DNA of 64,000 nt, from the NCBI RefSeq assembly GCF_011492965.1, contig NZ_CP045122.1:1-64000 (forward strand), given 5' to 3'. The translations under genes were made by a program, and so were the position numbers. The notes beneath the pieces are model-generated. The model was not told the origin of the DNA. It was given only the letters and a program-made list of their open reading frames with translations, and searched no databases. Below, in pieces: positions 28,166 to 36,861 of the stretch (positions are counted from its first letter, which is position 1; every line of letters begins with the position of its first letter). Source of the DNA: Rubrobacter marinus. GTDB taxonomy: Bacteria; Actinomycetota; Rubrobacteria; Rubrobacterales; Rubrobacteraceae.

Positions 28166-29585
28166 ATGGGCCTAGAACGGGCGGGTGTGGCAGCGGAATC
28201 CCGAGAGCGCCAGCCGGAGATGGTAGCGCTGGAGCTCAACCTCGAAGAGTCGTACCTATTCTCTGGATCGCCCGACAGGATGGCAGCGAAGGTGCGCGAG
28301 TACACGCACGCGATCCAGCTTCCCAATGGGAGGCCTGGTAAGAGGACTTTGCGTTTCACGCCTTCGGCGGAGTACGGCGACCTGGACGCCTTTGATCGCG
28401 ACGTGTACGTCGCGATGATCTTCCTGGTGCAGATGCACGGGGGGATGCCGGCCGATGGCAAGGTGTCCTTCAGCCTCTACGAGCTAGTGAAGATCCTCAA
28501 CCTGCCTCACAAGGGGCAGAGCTTCCGGAAGGTGCGCGAGTCGATCCTCAGGCAAAACAAGCTCCAGATCGACGGGGAGATGTACTCGAAGGAGACTCGC
28601 AGCTACGAGAGCGAGCACTTCTCCGTGTGGCGAGTTCACTTCAAGGCGAATCTGGACAAGTACGGTAGGGCGAGCGAGCACCACACGGTCACGTTCGACG
28701 AGGTCATGGTGAGGAGCTACCAGGCTGGCTACATCAAGCAGCTCGACGCCAACTTCTACTTCTCCCTCGACAAGAAGCACGCGAGGCCTCTTTATGGGCG
28801 CATCGACGTGGGTCGAGAGGGCGGCCTTATGTGCGAGTTCTCCCTGTCGGACGTCAAGGAGGCGCTGTCCATGGCGGCCAGCTATAAGGCGCCGTCGCAG
28901 ATCAAGAGGGCCCTCGGGCCTGCGCACGAGGAGTTGCTCCTCAAGGGGTTCTTAAAAGACGTGTCTTACCCCAGGATGGGGTGGTGCGCTACGAGGTGGC
29001 GAAGGAGTTCGAGGACCTTAGATCGCACTCTTCCGAGCGCCGGTGGAGCGTGGAGGAAAACGCGGCGATACGGGCGCTGATCCGGAGGGGGTTTGGGCCA
29101 ACGTCGCCCATAATCTCGTGGAGGAGCAGGGGGCGGCGACCTGTATGTTCTACGTTGACGGTCTCCAGTATCAGGAGAACGTGCGCAACCCCGGCGCGTG
29201 GCTGAAGAAGTTTATCGGCGAGCAGCTGCCACTCCCCATCGAGCCCCCGCAGCGCAAACTCGAAGAAGCGGAGCTGGCGCCGAGCGCAGCGGCGTTCGAC
29301 ATACGCCCGGAGGCGCCCGAGCCGGTTGCGGATCCCCAGGCCGAGGAGCTTTGGGAAGAGGTCCTGGCGAGGTCCGCCGAGGAGATCGACGCGCCGTCCT
29401 GGCGGGTGTGGTTTGAAGGGACGGTACCCGTCGCGCTCGGCGATTTGTTGCTGACGATCAGCGTCCCCAACTCCTTCGCCGAGGAGTACATATCAGGCCG
29501 CTTCAAGGAGACCCTGGAAAACCACCTCCGGGACTTGCGCGGTGAAGGTTGGTCTATCCGCATCGTCGTGGTCGGTCGGGAATAG
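28166..29585 (+). CDS. Plasmid replication initiator (RepA-like) with DnaA domain-I-like C-terminus (two frameshifts)
   Basis: ATG at 28166 follows GGGGGAGGAGG. The first 270 residues look like a winged-helix initiator of the RepA/RPA type: RTLRFTPSAEYGDLDAFDRD, VSFSLYELVKILNLP, then YIKQLDANFYFSLDKKHARP and LYGRI. The frame breaks at 28974-28975 (GG for expected GGG) and at the G-run 29087-29091 (one G short). Correction yields VVRYEVAKEFEDLRSHSSER and ANVAHNLVEEQG, then a C-terminal domain from about residue 395: LWEEVLARSAEEIDAPSWRV, VALGDLLLTISVPNSFAEEY. That matches DnaA domain I, the part of DnaA that contacts helicase and partners. Corrected length is about 473 residues. It should bind the adjacent iterons; helicase recruitment by the fused domain is inference. 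Confidence 0.85.
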
Positions 29586-29661
29586 AGTCGGTGAGGAACC
29601 AGGCGTGTGGTCTTCTGGGGCTGTGCGGCGCTGAGTTCCTGTCAGTTCTTGCCGGGGCCAC

Positions 29662-30513
29662 ATGACCGTCGAACCCTTCGGACAGGTGGGCAACTACGGA
29701 GCGCGGCAGGAGAGTTACTGGCTGCCGTCACGAACCGAACGCCGCCTCAAGGCCTTCGCTGCGGTCCTGGCCAGCACCCACGCCCCGCTGCTTGCCCTGC
29801 TGGCCCACGGGGCCATCTCCTCGCTGGTGGGCTTCGCCTGCCGCCGACCTGCGGGTTCTGCCCTGGCGGTTACAGCGGGCGCCACGGTCCTCGGCAGCGC
29901 CGTCTCCCTGCGCGAGCTCCGCCGGCTCGATCGCGCGGTGCGTTACCTGGTAGAGATATCCAGCAAGGACCTCCTCACCGGCGTGTACAACCGCCGGGTG
30001 GGCGAGGAGAGGCTCGCTGGGGACCTCGCGCGTGCCGCCCGGGACGGCAGGAACATGCTGCTCGTCGCGCTGGACATCGATGGCCTCAAGGGGACGAACG
30101 ACTCCTTGGGCCACGCCGCCGGCGACGCCGTAATCAAGCGTGCCGCGGACGCCCTCAAGCGCAACCTCCGCGAGGGCGACTGGGTCGCGCGCTGGGGCGG
30201 GGACGAGTTCGTCTTGGGGCTCTGGGACATCGCGGACCCCGAGACGGCGACGAAGGTGCTCGAGCGCGTCTCCCGTGAGCTCAAGGAGACGGCAGAGCCT
30301 CCCCCCCACTCCCCGGGCGTCGCCGCGGAGCTGCCGGGACCGCCGCGCCCGTCCTTCAGCGCCGGCGTCGTAGTGTGCAAGCCCGGGGACGCGCCCGATC
30401 GCTGCCTCGCCCGCGCCGACGAGCTGCTCTACCAAGCCAAGCGCCGGGGCCGCGCCTTCGCCGTTCGGGAAGCGGACCGTCGGGGCTCCCGGCGTGAGGG
30501 TCCGCTCCCGTGA
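29662..30513 (+). CDS. Membrane-associated diguanylate cyclase (GGDEF domain)
   Basis: The 283-residue protein has two hydrophobic stretches in residues 30-80 (LLALLAHGAISSLVGFACRR; ALAVTAGATVLGSAVSL). A GGDEF domain follows: DLLTGVYNRRVGEER, LDIDGLKGTNDSLGHAAGD and the active-site WGGDEFVLGL, ending in ADELLYQAKRRGR. All catalytic residues are present, so it should make cyclic di-GMP. No inhibitory RxxD is placed five residues before GGDEF as far as I can see. It follows rep by 76 bases on the same strand but is probably not functionally tied to it. Confidence 0.85.
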   Translation: MTVEPFGQVGNYGARQESYWLPSRTERRLKAFAAVLASTHAPLLALLAHGAISSLVGFACRRPAGSALAVTAGATVLGSAVSLRELRRLDRAVRYLVEISSKDLLTGVYNRRVGEERLAGDLARAARDGRNMLLVALDIDGLKGTNDSLGHAAGDAVIKRAADALKRNLREGDWVARWGGDEFVLGLWDIADPETATKVLERVSRELKETAEPPPHSPGVAAELPGPPRPSFSAGVVVCKPGDAPDRCLARADELLYQAKRRGRAFAVREADRRGSRREGPLP

Positions 30514-31007
30514 GTGCCACATATCTACATAATACTTCAAGGTGTGATGTTCCTCTCCTCGTCCTTCTCCCCCACCTCGCCTCCTCCGTGTTCGGCCCTT
30601 CCTGGTTCCGTCCGGGTTCTCGCGGGAATTTTGTCTGGATTTGGTCCCCCGCTCATTTTTTTGTGTACGCTTTTGTTCCTTGTCTGTGCTTGTTCTCTTT
30701 TGGCCTTTTTCGGTGCGTCAGGCCGACCCTCCTTGGCAGCGACCCTCTATGTATTATCTGTACATACCAAGTCATCTCCGTATATCAGCGGAGGACTGTG
30801 CCACGTCTCGGAGGCCTCGTACGGACCGGACCTGACGATCCTGCTGCAGATGGCCGCGCGCATACACTACAGCGAACTCGCGGCGGGGCGGGTCCCGGAG
30901 GAACGCTTCTGTATTGGCATGAGGAGGTTTGCCGAAGCTCCCTCCCCCACCAGGGATGCCCCGATACAACGGACAAAAGTGTGTATGTATTATGAGGAAT
31001 AAATACG
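30514..31007. other. Mostly non-coding stretch; possible small ORF at its end
   Basis: The first 270 bases are T/C-rich with no coding signature. Near the end a GGAGG at 30790-30794 precedes a frame that ends at 31002 and reads GPDLTILLQMAARIHYSELA. It could encode a roughly 50-70-residue helical protein, but the start codon (CTG 30796 or ATG 30850) is unclear, so I do not list it as a gene. Confidence 0.35.
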
Positions 31008-31163
31008 ATGGAAGACTCCGCGGTGGGGCTTTTGGTTTGGGCGGGCGTGGCGTTGGTAGTCTTCTCGCTCGCGGTGCGCTTCGCGGTGCGCCTTGTGGTC
31101 AAGCTCCTGATCCTTGGCGCATTGGCGCTTGTGGCCGTGGCGTGGTTCGCGGGGTCGGGATGA
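31008..31163 (+). CDS. Small two-helix membrane protein (51 residues)
   Basis: ATG at 31008 has GAGGAA about ten bases upstream. The sequence is almost wholly hydrophobic: VGLLVWAGVALVVFSLAVRF, then VVKLLILGALALVAVAWFAG, with Arg/Lys between, so two membrane helices joined by a basic turn. Stop TGA at 31161-31163. No family is recognisable at this size. It precedes the sigma factor gene by 159 bases on the same strand. Confidence 0.5.
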   Translation: MEDSAVGLLVWAGVALVVFSLAVRFAVRLVVKLLILGALALVAVAWFAGSG

Positions 31164-31322
31164 CGACGGCAGGCCGGACCAGACCGGTATTCGGCGCTAC
31201 ACCCGCCGCTGTGTCGGTCGTCGGCTCTCAGCGTCCGGGGTGACGCTGTTTCGAGACCGGCGGGAGCGCAGCGAGCGGGCGAAGGCGGCTACCGAGGGCC
31301 CGGTGGGGAGACTGAAATAGAC

Positions 31323-32233
31323 GTGAAAGAAAAAGTTCGGTCGGGGAAGGGCACGACGACCGCTCGCGGGGACGGGGACCGCCCCGGCGAGGGAACCTTC
31401 GACGCCTACCTCTCGCGCGTCGGACGGCGGCCCCTGTTGAGCCACGAGGAGGAGATCCGTCTCGGGCGGGCGGCGAGGTCGGGGTGCCGGCGCAGCCGGC
31501 ACCTCATGGCCGAGAGCAACCTCCGCCTCGTCGTCGCGGTGGCGAAGAAGTTTCGAAACCGCGGGCTCCCCTTCGAGGACCTGATCCAGGAGGGCAATGT
31601 TGGACTCCTGAAGGCCGTCGACGAGTTCGACCCGGACATGGGCTTCCGCTTCTCCACCTACGCGACCTGGTGGATCCGCCAGGCGGTGCAGCGGTCCGTC
31701 GCCGACAAGGGCCGCGCCATAAGGTTGCCCGTCTACCTCACCGAGCGGGTGAAGAAGCTTCACGCAGCGCGCACGGAGCTCATCTCCCGCACGGGCCGCA
31801 AGCCGGAGCCCTCGGAACTGGCCGGGCACCTCGGGATGGACCTCGAGGACGTCGAGGACACCCTTGCCCTCCCCACCGAACCCACGAGCCTCGACGCCCC
31901 GGTGGGCGCCGAAGACGGAACGCGCGGCGGGACGACCGTGGTGCAGATGCTCGCCGACCGGGCCGACGAGGTACCGATCCCGGAGGTTACGGGGGAGTTC
32001 CGAACGTCCGCTGGCAGATCGAGGCGGCCCTCCTCGGCATGGAGGACGAGCGGCTCAGGCTCGTCCTGGTCCTGCGCTACGGCCTCGACGGGCGCGACCC
32101 CAGGAAGCTTCAGGAGGTCGCGCAGGAGATCGGCACGACCCGTGAGTATGTCCGTCGTCTGCAACGCAAGGGCCACGACCTCCTCAGGCGCGAATCGGGC
32201 CACCTAGCCCGCCTTCTCGAAGATGTTTCTTGA
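31323..32233 (+). CDS. Sigma-70 family RNA polymerase sigma factor (one frameshift)
   Basis: GTG start at 31323. Region 1.2 is FDAYLSRVGRRPLLSHEEEI. Region 2 has LMAESNLRLVVAVAKKF, LPFEDLIQEGNVGLLKAVDE and FRFSTYATWWIRQAVQR (the -10 recognition and melting helices). Region 3 follows (LPVYLTERVKKLHAARTELI). Frame changes near 32000. Region 4 resumes as MEDERLRLVLVLRYGLDGRD and EIGTTREYVRRLQRKG, the -35 HTH. Region 1.1 is absent, so this is a group 2 (SigB/HrdB-like, non-essential) type. About 304 residues after correction. An alternative primary-like sigma on a plasmid may favour the element's own promoters, which is inference. Confidence 0.85.
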
Positions 32234-32598
32234 CCCATAAACTCTCGCGGAGGTCACGTCCAAGGAGAGCGTCGTGCAGGGCCTCGAAGGCGAGTGCCCC
32301 CGCTCCGTGCTCCGCGACGCCTTCCCCTCCCCACCGAGAGCGTTGTCCTCGATCGCCGATATGGCCTCGACGGCCGAACCCCCGCCGACTCACAGCCGCG
32401 TCTATGCCGCGGCGTCCTCGGCCCTCCCTTTCCTGCGCCTACCATCACTAAACGTCCATTTCCCTGCTTTTATAGTATCTATGGTTAAGGCCCGTACTGT
32501 GCGACCTCCTCCAAACGGCGCAGACCGTTAGCGCACACCGCTCTCCTTGCAGCTACTGCCTGGGCATACGGTTTGTCACTAGCCGAGACGGTCCCCGC
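32234..32598. other. Intergenic, no supported gene
   Basis: I see short Arg/Pro-rich frames on both strands and an AT patch with TTTTATAGTATCTATGG near 32470. No frame has a ribosome site plus protein-like composition. Confidence 0.4.
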
Positions 32599-32850
32599 TC
32601 ACCTCTCGTCGAGGCGCTCGCGCAACTCCGCGAGCGCCGCGTCCGGGTCCGTGCCCAGCGCGCGGTGCCACTCGGCGAAGGTGGCCAGGTCATCGGCGAG
32701 GCTCTCCGGGCCGAATCCGGCGAGCAGCTGGCGGTCCCGATCCGTGAGCGCGGCCTCTTCCCCGCCGGCGGCCTCGAGCCTCATGACCGCCAGGATGCGC
32801 CTGGTGGCGGCGAGGGCCTTCGCCTGGTCTTCGGTCCGTTCGGGATCCAT
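32599..32850 (-). CDS. Small acidic helical protein of unknown function
   Basis: The 83-residue frame begins MDPERTEDQAKALAATRRIL and ends ALAELRERLDER. It is rich in Ala, Glu and Leu with balanced charge, as in a real helical protein rather than a GC shadow. It sits downstream of the VapBC-like pair on the same strand and could be cotranscribed. No family is recognised. Confidence 0.5.
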   Translation of the reverse strand: MDPERTEDQAKALAATRRILAVMRLEAAGGEEAALTDRDRQLLAGFGPESLADDLATFAEWHRALGTDPDAALAELRERLDER

Positions 32851-33021
32851 GCTTCCCGTGTTACCCCGGACATGCCGGGCGCATGCCTGCGACGAGTCGT
32901 CGCCATCCTGCCATTGTATGTCCTATCTGTCACATAGACGTGCGCCCACGGGTGACGGTCATCGAACTTCCCCTGCTCATTCCCCCGTAGTACAAGGGGC
33001 AAGAGACCACGCCTGTAGGTA

Positions 33022-33474
33022 TTATACTGACCAAACTATGGACGTCGGCTCGAATGCGGGGTCTAAGGGGTTCAGGAACCTTACGCCCTCGAGCACGGCG
33101 CCGGGGTTGAAGTCCTCGCTCAGTACGGCGTCGATCTGCCCTAAGCGGGCGGCGGCCCAGACCTGGGCGTCGTAGTAGGAGAGCCCGTGGTCGCGGACCC
33201 CGCGAAGCGCCTCGAGGACGACGGGTCCGGTCAGTGGGAGCACGGGAAAGGCGAGCAAAAGGCGCTCGACCTCCCGTGAGATCGCCCCGGGGTCGGGCGC
33301 GGGCCTCAGCTTCCTCAGGCGCACGTTGGCGTACTCCGAGAGCGCCTGGGCCGGCAACGCCGCACTCCCCGCCCCCACCGCGCGCCTTATCGTCTCGCGG
33401 GCCCGCTCCATCTTGGCCGGATCGCGAGGATCCACCGAGTAGACGAGCACGTTCGTATCGAACAGGTAGCGCAA
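33022..33474 (-). CDS. PIN-domain ribonuclease toxin (VapC-like)
   Basis: The 150-residue protein has the PIN acidic set: LFDTNVLVYSVD near residue 6, ALSEYAN, YYDAQVWAAA and LSEDFNPG. These coordinate metal in VapC RNases. It follows the RHH-type antitoxin gene by 13 bases, the usual VapBC order. Such modules stabilise plasmids by killing plasmid-free daughters through cleavage of tRNA or rRNA. The actual target is unknown. Confidence 0.85.
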   Translation of the reverse strand: MRYLFDTNVLVYSVDPRDPAKMERARETIRRAVGAGSAALPAQALSEYANVRLRKLRPAPDPGAISREVERLLLAFPVLPLTGPVVLEALRGVRDHGLSYYDAQVWAAARLGQIDAVLSEDFNPGAVLEGVRFLNPLDPAFEPTSIVWSV

Positions 33475-33487
33475 GGCGGCGGCGGTC

Positions 33488-33781
33488 TCAGCGGCCGGAC
33501 GAGCCGCCCGTACCCTTCGCGCCGCGGTCCTCCTCGTAGAGCTCGTCGCGGTCGAACCGGTAGCCCTCGGGGAACCCGCGCTCCTCGGAGGTGCGGTCGG
33601 ACTCGGCGAAGAAGTCGTCCAGGGCAGACGACGCCCCGCGGCGGGCGCTCACCCCTCCCCCCTCCACCAGCCCGTCCAGGAGCCGCCTGACGAGCTCCGC
33701 CTCGGAGACCCCAAGCTCCCTCGCCCTGCGCTTCAGCGCCCGGTCGTGCTCATCGCCTATGTAGAGCTGCTTCCGTATCAT
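33488..33781 (-). CDS. Ribbon-helix-helix antitoxin (VapB-like)
   Basis: I start at MIRKQLYIGDEHDRALKRR (33779-33781). The preceding 11 codons of the open frame are unlikely to be used. The first 45 residues form a typical ribbon-helix-helix: a beta strand (KQLYI), helix 1 (DRALKRRARELG) and helix 2 (SEAELVRRLLDGLVEG). The C-terminal half is acidic and probably disordered (DDFFAESDR; FDRDELYEEDRG), the part that wraps the toxin in such pairs. It should repress its own promoter together with the PIN protein. Confidence 0.75.
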   Translation of the reverse strand: MIRKQLYIGDEHDRALKRRARELGVSEAELVRRLLDGLVEGGGVSARRGASSALDDFFAESDRTSEERGFPEGYRFDRDELYEEDRGAKGTGGSSGR

Positions 33782-34228
33782 TCCTACATCATATACATCA
33801 ACAGCCCGCAGCACAAAGTGTCGCGTCCCCGTGCACGAGGACCGAAGCTGCGCCGCGTACCCACCCCACGCGCTTGCACGATCGTCGCTCGCGGATCCCT
33901 GTTTTCGGCGGTGCGCCGATCACCGCGCCGGGGATCCGCTTCCTTTCGCGTTCCTTTGCCCGCCACCCCACCACGGCGGGCCCCGACCGCCCGGCGTGAT
34001 GGGTCCCCACAGTTCGGACGAGCTATTGGGCGTAGTTTTGGCGAGTGTCGTACCCGGGTGGACGAACGGGTCGAATCGGCCGCGGGACTCGCCGGCCCCT
34101 ACATCTTGCGCAAACGAAAAGTGGTCGCGGGTTCTGCGCGTACTGCCCCTTGGGAACCCCCGACCGCCGGTTATCGTCCGCTTAGCAACACTCGTTCGGA
34201 CCGCTACACGTAGTAAGGGGGCACGTCC
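33782..34228. other. Intergenic, no supported gene
   Basis: The first bases (TACATCATATACATCAAC) probably carry the leftward toxin-antitoxin promoter. The rest has no frame with protein-like composition. Confidence 0.4.
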
Positions 34229-34342
34229 TTGGAACAGCTGGCCGCTCTGGGCCTCGCGATCTTCTACCTCGCCGTCGTCGCCGCGGGCGCCTGCTCTGCG
34301 CTCTGGATCCTTCTGTGGCTATTCGGGGAAGCGCCTGACTAG
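34229..34342 (+). CDS. Tiny single-pass membrane protein (37 residues)
   Basis: TTG at 34229 is preceded by AAGGGGG at a spacing of about seven. The product is one hydrophobic helix (LGLAIFYLAVVAAGACSALW) plus a short ILLWLFGEAPD tail. Stop TAG at 34340-34342. It resembles other very short membrane peptides but has no identifiable family; the call rests on ribosome site and composition. Confidence 0.4.
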   Translation: MEQLAALGLAIFYLAVVAAGACSALWILLWLFGEAPD

Positions 34343-35300
34343 CGCCAGGGTACCGCGCACGGAGACGTCGAGGGGGCGCCGGGCACCGTCCGTTCCGGAC
34401 CGGCAGGCGTACGCCCGGCGCCGGCCGTGAGCGAGCACTCGAAGGAAAAGGCAGCGTGAAGCGGCGGGCTTCCCGGGGCCGACGAGCCTCGAGCGGCCCG
34501 ACTTCCGCTGCGCTCGGCCGCGAACCACTGCCCACGACGCATAGAGCAGCGGGCGCCGACACCGGTCGTGGTCGAGGGCTTCGAGGTCCTCGAGCAAGGA
34601 GACCGCCAGCGAAGCCGTAGCCCCAGGACACCTTTCGGACGCCTCCCCCCCCCGCCCTCCTGGTCCTGGCTTCAGTGAACCCCTCCCCCACCTCGACCGT
34701 CTTCTTCATCCTTCCGCGCACCAATGTCGCTCCTCCCCGCCTAACGATCCTCCTCCGTCTTCTTTGGGTCCCCTCGACTCAGAGGAGCGCGACTCGTCAC
34801 CACGGGTACCGGACCACGACGACGTCCCGTGCGTCACAGGACCGGCTTTCGCCTTCCCAGAAGCTCCGCGGCGCCCCTGTCGACTCGGCGCGATTCACGA
34901 AAAGACGCGCCGCGCGTCCCCGGAGCAACAGCCGCGACCGTACCGTCGGCTCGAGAGCAGATATTTAGTGCATACCCGGAAATGCAGAAAAGATCGATTC
35001 TCGGGCCGCCCGGCGGGGCGGCCCCCGGAGGTGGTGTGAGCACGGTTGGCGAAGGGGGCGCAGCCATCGAAACGAACGCGCCGGCGTTTTGCGGTACGAA
35101 AGGTCCCCGGAGCCTACCCGTCATCCCGCGAGAGGGGCCTGAGAGCCCTTGTGAGCGCTTTTAAGGCCTCTTGGATGGTCCGGGGCGCGGAGAGGGGGAA
35201 CGTCGGCGTGGGGCGGCACTCCTGAGCCTCTCCTCCGAGGGCGTCGCGTCCGGTACGCAGATCCCCAGGCCCGGTCCCGCCCCACGGGCCCAAAGAATAA
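34343..35300. other. 958-base region without a supported gene
   Basis: Both strands give only Arg/Pro/Ser-rich frames. Codon structure is absent and no ribosome site precedes a plausible start. It may contain decayed sequence. Confidence 0.45.
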
Positions 35301-35329
35301 TTACAGATATCCGAAAATCCGTCTAATAT
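35301..35329 (+). promoter_or_regulatory. Sigma-70-type promoter upstream of the first parA
   Basis: TTACAG (35301-35306) and TAATAT (35324-35329) are separated by exactly 17 bases in an unusually AT-rich patch. The start codon of parA follows about 107 bases downstream. Confidence 0.5.
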
Positions 35330-35436
35330 TCGTAAAGTTGCGGGCTACCCGGTGGATCTGTAGTGTGGGGAGGTCGAGGACGCGCGGTCCGCGAAACGCT
35401 GAGGTTTCGGGCGGAAGCAGAGGATGGGATGGGGCG

Positions 35437-36105
35437 ATGAGGATAAACGTGCTGGGGGACAAGGGGGGCGTCGGCAAGAGCGTCACGGCAGTGCACCTGG
35501 CGGCGGTCTTGGGGCTGCGGTTCGGGGAGGCGACGACGGCGCTCGTCGACGCGGACCCGAACGGGAGCGTCTTGAGGTGGCGCGAGAGGGGGCGCCGGGA
35601 CGAGGGCGAAGGGGAAGAGGCGGGCTGGCCGTTCGAGGTGATGGGGCCGGAAGACGGCGGGGGATGGACGCGCTACGAGAACGTCGTCTTCGATTCCCAG
35701 GGGAGACCGAGCGAGGCGGACCTCAGGGCGGCCGTCGAGGGGAGCGACCTGATCGTGGTCCCGACGACGCCGGAGGGGCTGGCGATAAACACGCTCATGC
35801 CGTTCGTGGAGGCCATCGAGGAGATGGGCGGGAGGGACCGCTACCGGGTCCTCATCACGATGGCTCCGTGGTGGAACCGGTCCGCCTCGCACCTCGGAGG
35901 GCTCCTCGAGAGGGAGGGCATTCCCGCGTTCCGAAACCACGTCCGGCGCCGGCAGGCGTTCGACACGGCGGCCGTCACAGGGCGGCTGGTGTATGAACTC
36001 TCCGACCGGCGGGCGCGTGACGGCTGGAGGGACTACGAGGCGGTCGGCGAAGAGGCGATCGAGGCGATCATGGGGGCGCGTCGCAGGACGCTCCGGGGGA
36101 GGTAG
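35437..36105 (+). CDS. parA: ParA/Soj-family partition ATPase
   Basis: ATG at 35437 is chosen because the P-loop motif must sit at the very N-terminus: MRINVLGDKGGVGKSVTAVH (deviant Walker A KGGVGKS). The open frame begins further upstream with non-homologous sequence. Other motifs are TALVDADPNGSVLRW (Walker A' partner), NVVFDSQGRP (Walker B) and LIVVPTTPEGLAINTL. The 222-residue size without an N-terminal HTH is the small type Ib ParA, whose partner is usually a small RHH centromere-binding protein. The next gene fits that. Confidence 0.85.
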   Translation: MRINVLGDKGGVGKSVTAVHLAAVLGLRFGEATTALVDADPNGSVLRWRERGRRDEGEGEEAGWPFEVMGPEDGGGWTRYENVVFDSQGRPSEADLRAAVEGSDLIVVPTTPEGLAINTLMPFVEAIEEMGGRDRYRVLITMAPWWNRSASHLGGLLEREGIPAFRNHVRRRQAFDTAAVTGRLVYELSDRRARDGWRDYEAVGEEAIEAIMGARRRTLRGR

Positions 36106-36258
36106 GCCAGGTTGGGTGTGAGGAGAAGGAGGGGGGGCGCGAGGACAGCCCGCTCGCGGGCCTGCTTCAGCGCAGTCCCCGCCAGGAACAGGACGAGGCC
36201 CCCGAGCGAGAGGTAGCCTCCCGCCAAATAAGACAGGGGGACGGCCAAGCGCCGCTTA

Positions 36259-36579
36259 GTGATGCGGGCGTGGGGAGGAGCGGCGGGGAGGCTCCGGCCA
36301 GGCCCTCGAGCGGCCCGAGGCGCGGCGCGGCGCGGCTGGCCCCACCAGGAAGCCGGCTCCGAAGAAGCGGGGGAGGCCGCGCGGGGGAGGCGCAGCAACC
36401 CCGACTACGTCCAGATATCGGCCCGGATCCACAAGGACGTCAGGTTCTCCTTGGAGAGGGTCCTCGCCGAGCGCAGCGAGCGGGAGGGCCGCTACGTCGA
36501 GATGGCGCAGGTGATCGAGGACCTCATGCGCTTCTACGTCGAGCACGGGGACCCCTACGAGATGCTCGAGGACGGCTAG
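36259..36579 (+). CDS. Small DNA-binding-like protein, probable partner of the small ParA
   Basis: The C-terminal 60 residues are convincing: SNPDYVQISARIHKDVRFSL, then ERVLAERSEREGRYVEMAQV and IEDLMRFYVEHG, a strand followed by two helices as in RHH/ParG-like proteins. The first 45 residues are Arg/Ala/Gly-rich. Another frame there reads PKKRGRPRGGG, an AT-hook-like motif, so a frameshift near 36380 is possible. The start is uncertain: GTG 36259 or ATG 36262, with no ribosome site. Context after ParA supports a centromere-binding role. Confidence 0.5.
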   Translation: MMRAWGGAAGRLRPGPRAARGAARRGWPHQEAGSEEAGEAARGRRSNPDYVQISARIHKDVRFSLERVLAERSEREGRYVEMAQVIEDLMRFYVEHGDPYEMLEDG

Positions 36580-36861
36580 GCCCTCCTCTTCCGGGACCGG
36601 CGGCAGGGTTGCACCCCGGCCGCGGCACGTCCACTTATGCGAGACGCGCGACCGCTCCTCTCGCGCGGTCGCTCATCGGAAGCGCTCGGCCGAATCTGCC
36701 TCTTCGGAGAAGCCGTCGGATCTCGGAGGGAGCAACTCACCCACGGCGGCCGCGTCCAGCAGCCGCCACCAGACCGGAGGGCCGCGGGCTTGGCGAGGTT
36801 CCGGCGCGGCAAGGCGCAGCAAGGCGCGGCAGGCGTGCTACACGGCTCGCCTCGGAGGGGG

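Noticed and set aside
30510..30995. 161-residue ORF after the diguanylate cyclase
   Set aside because: The first 90 residues come from T/C-rich non-coding sequence, and the competing overlapping frame is equally open.
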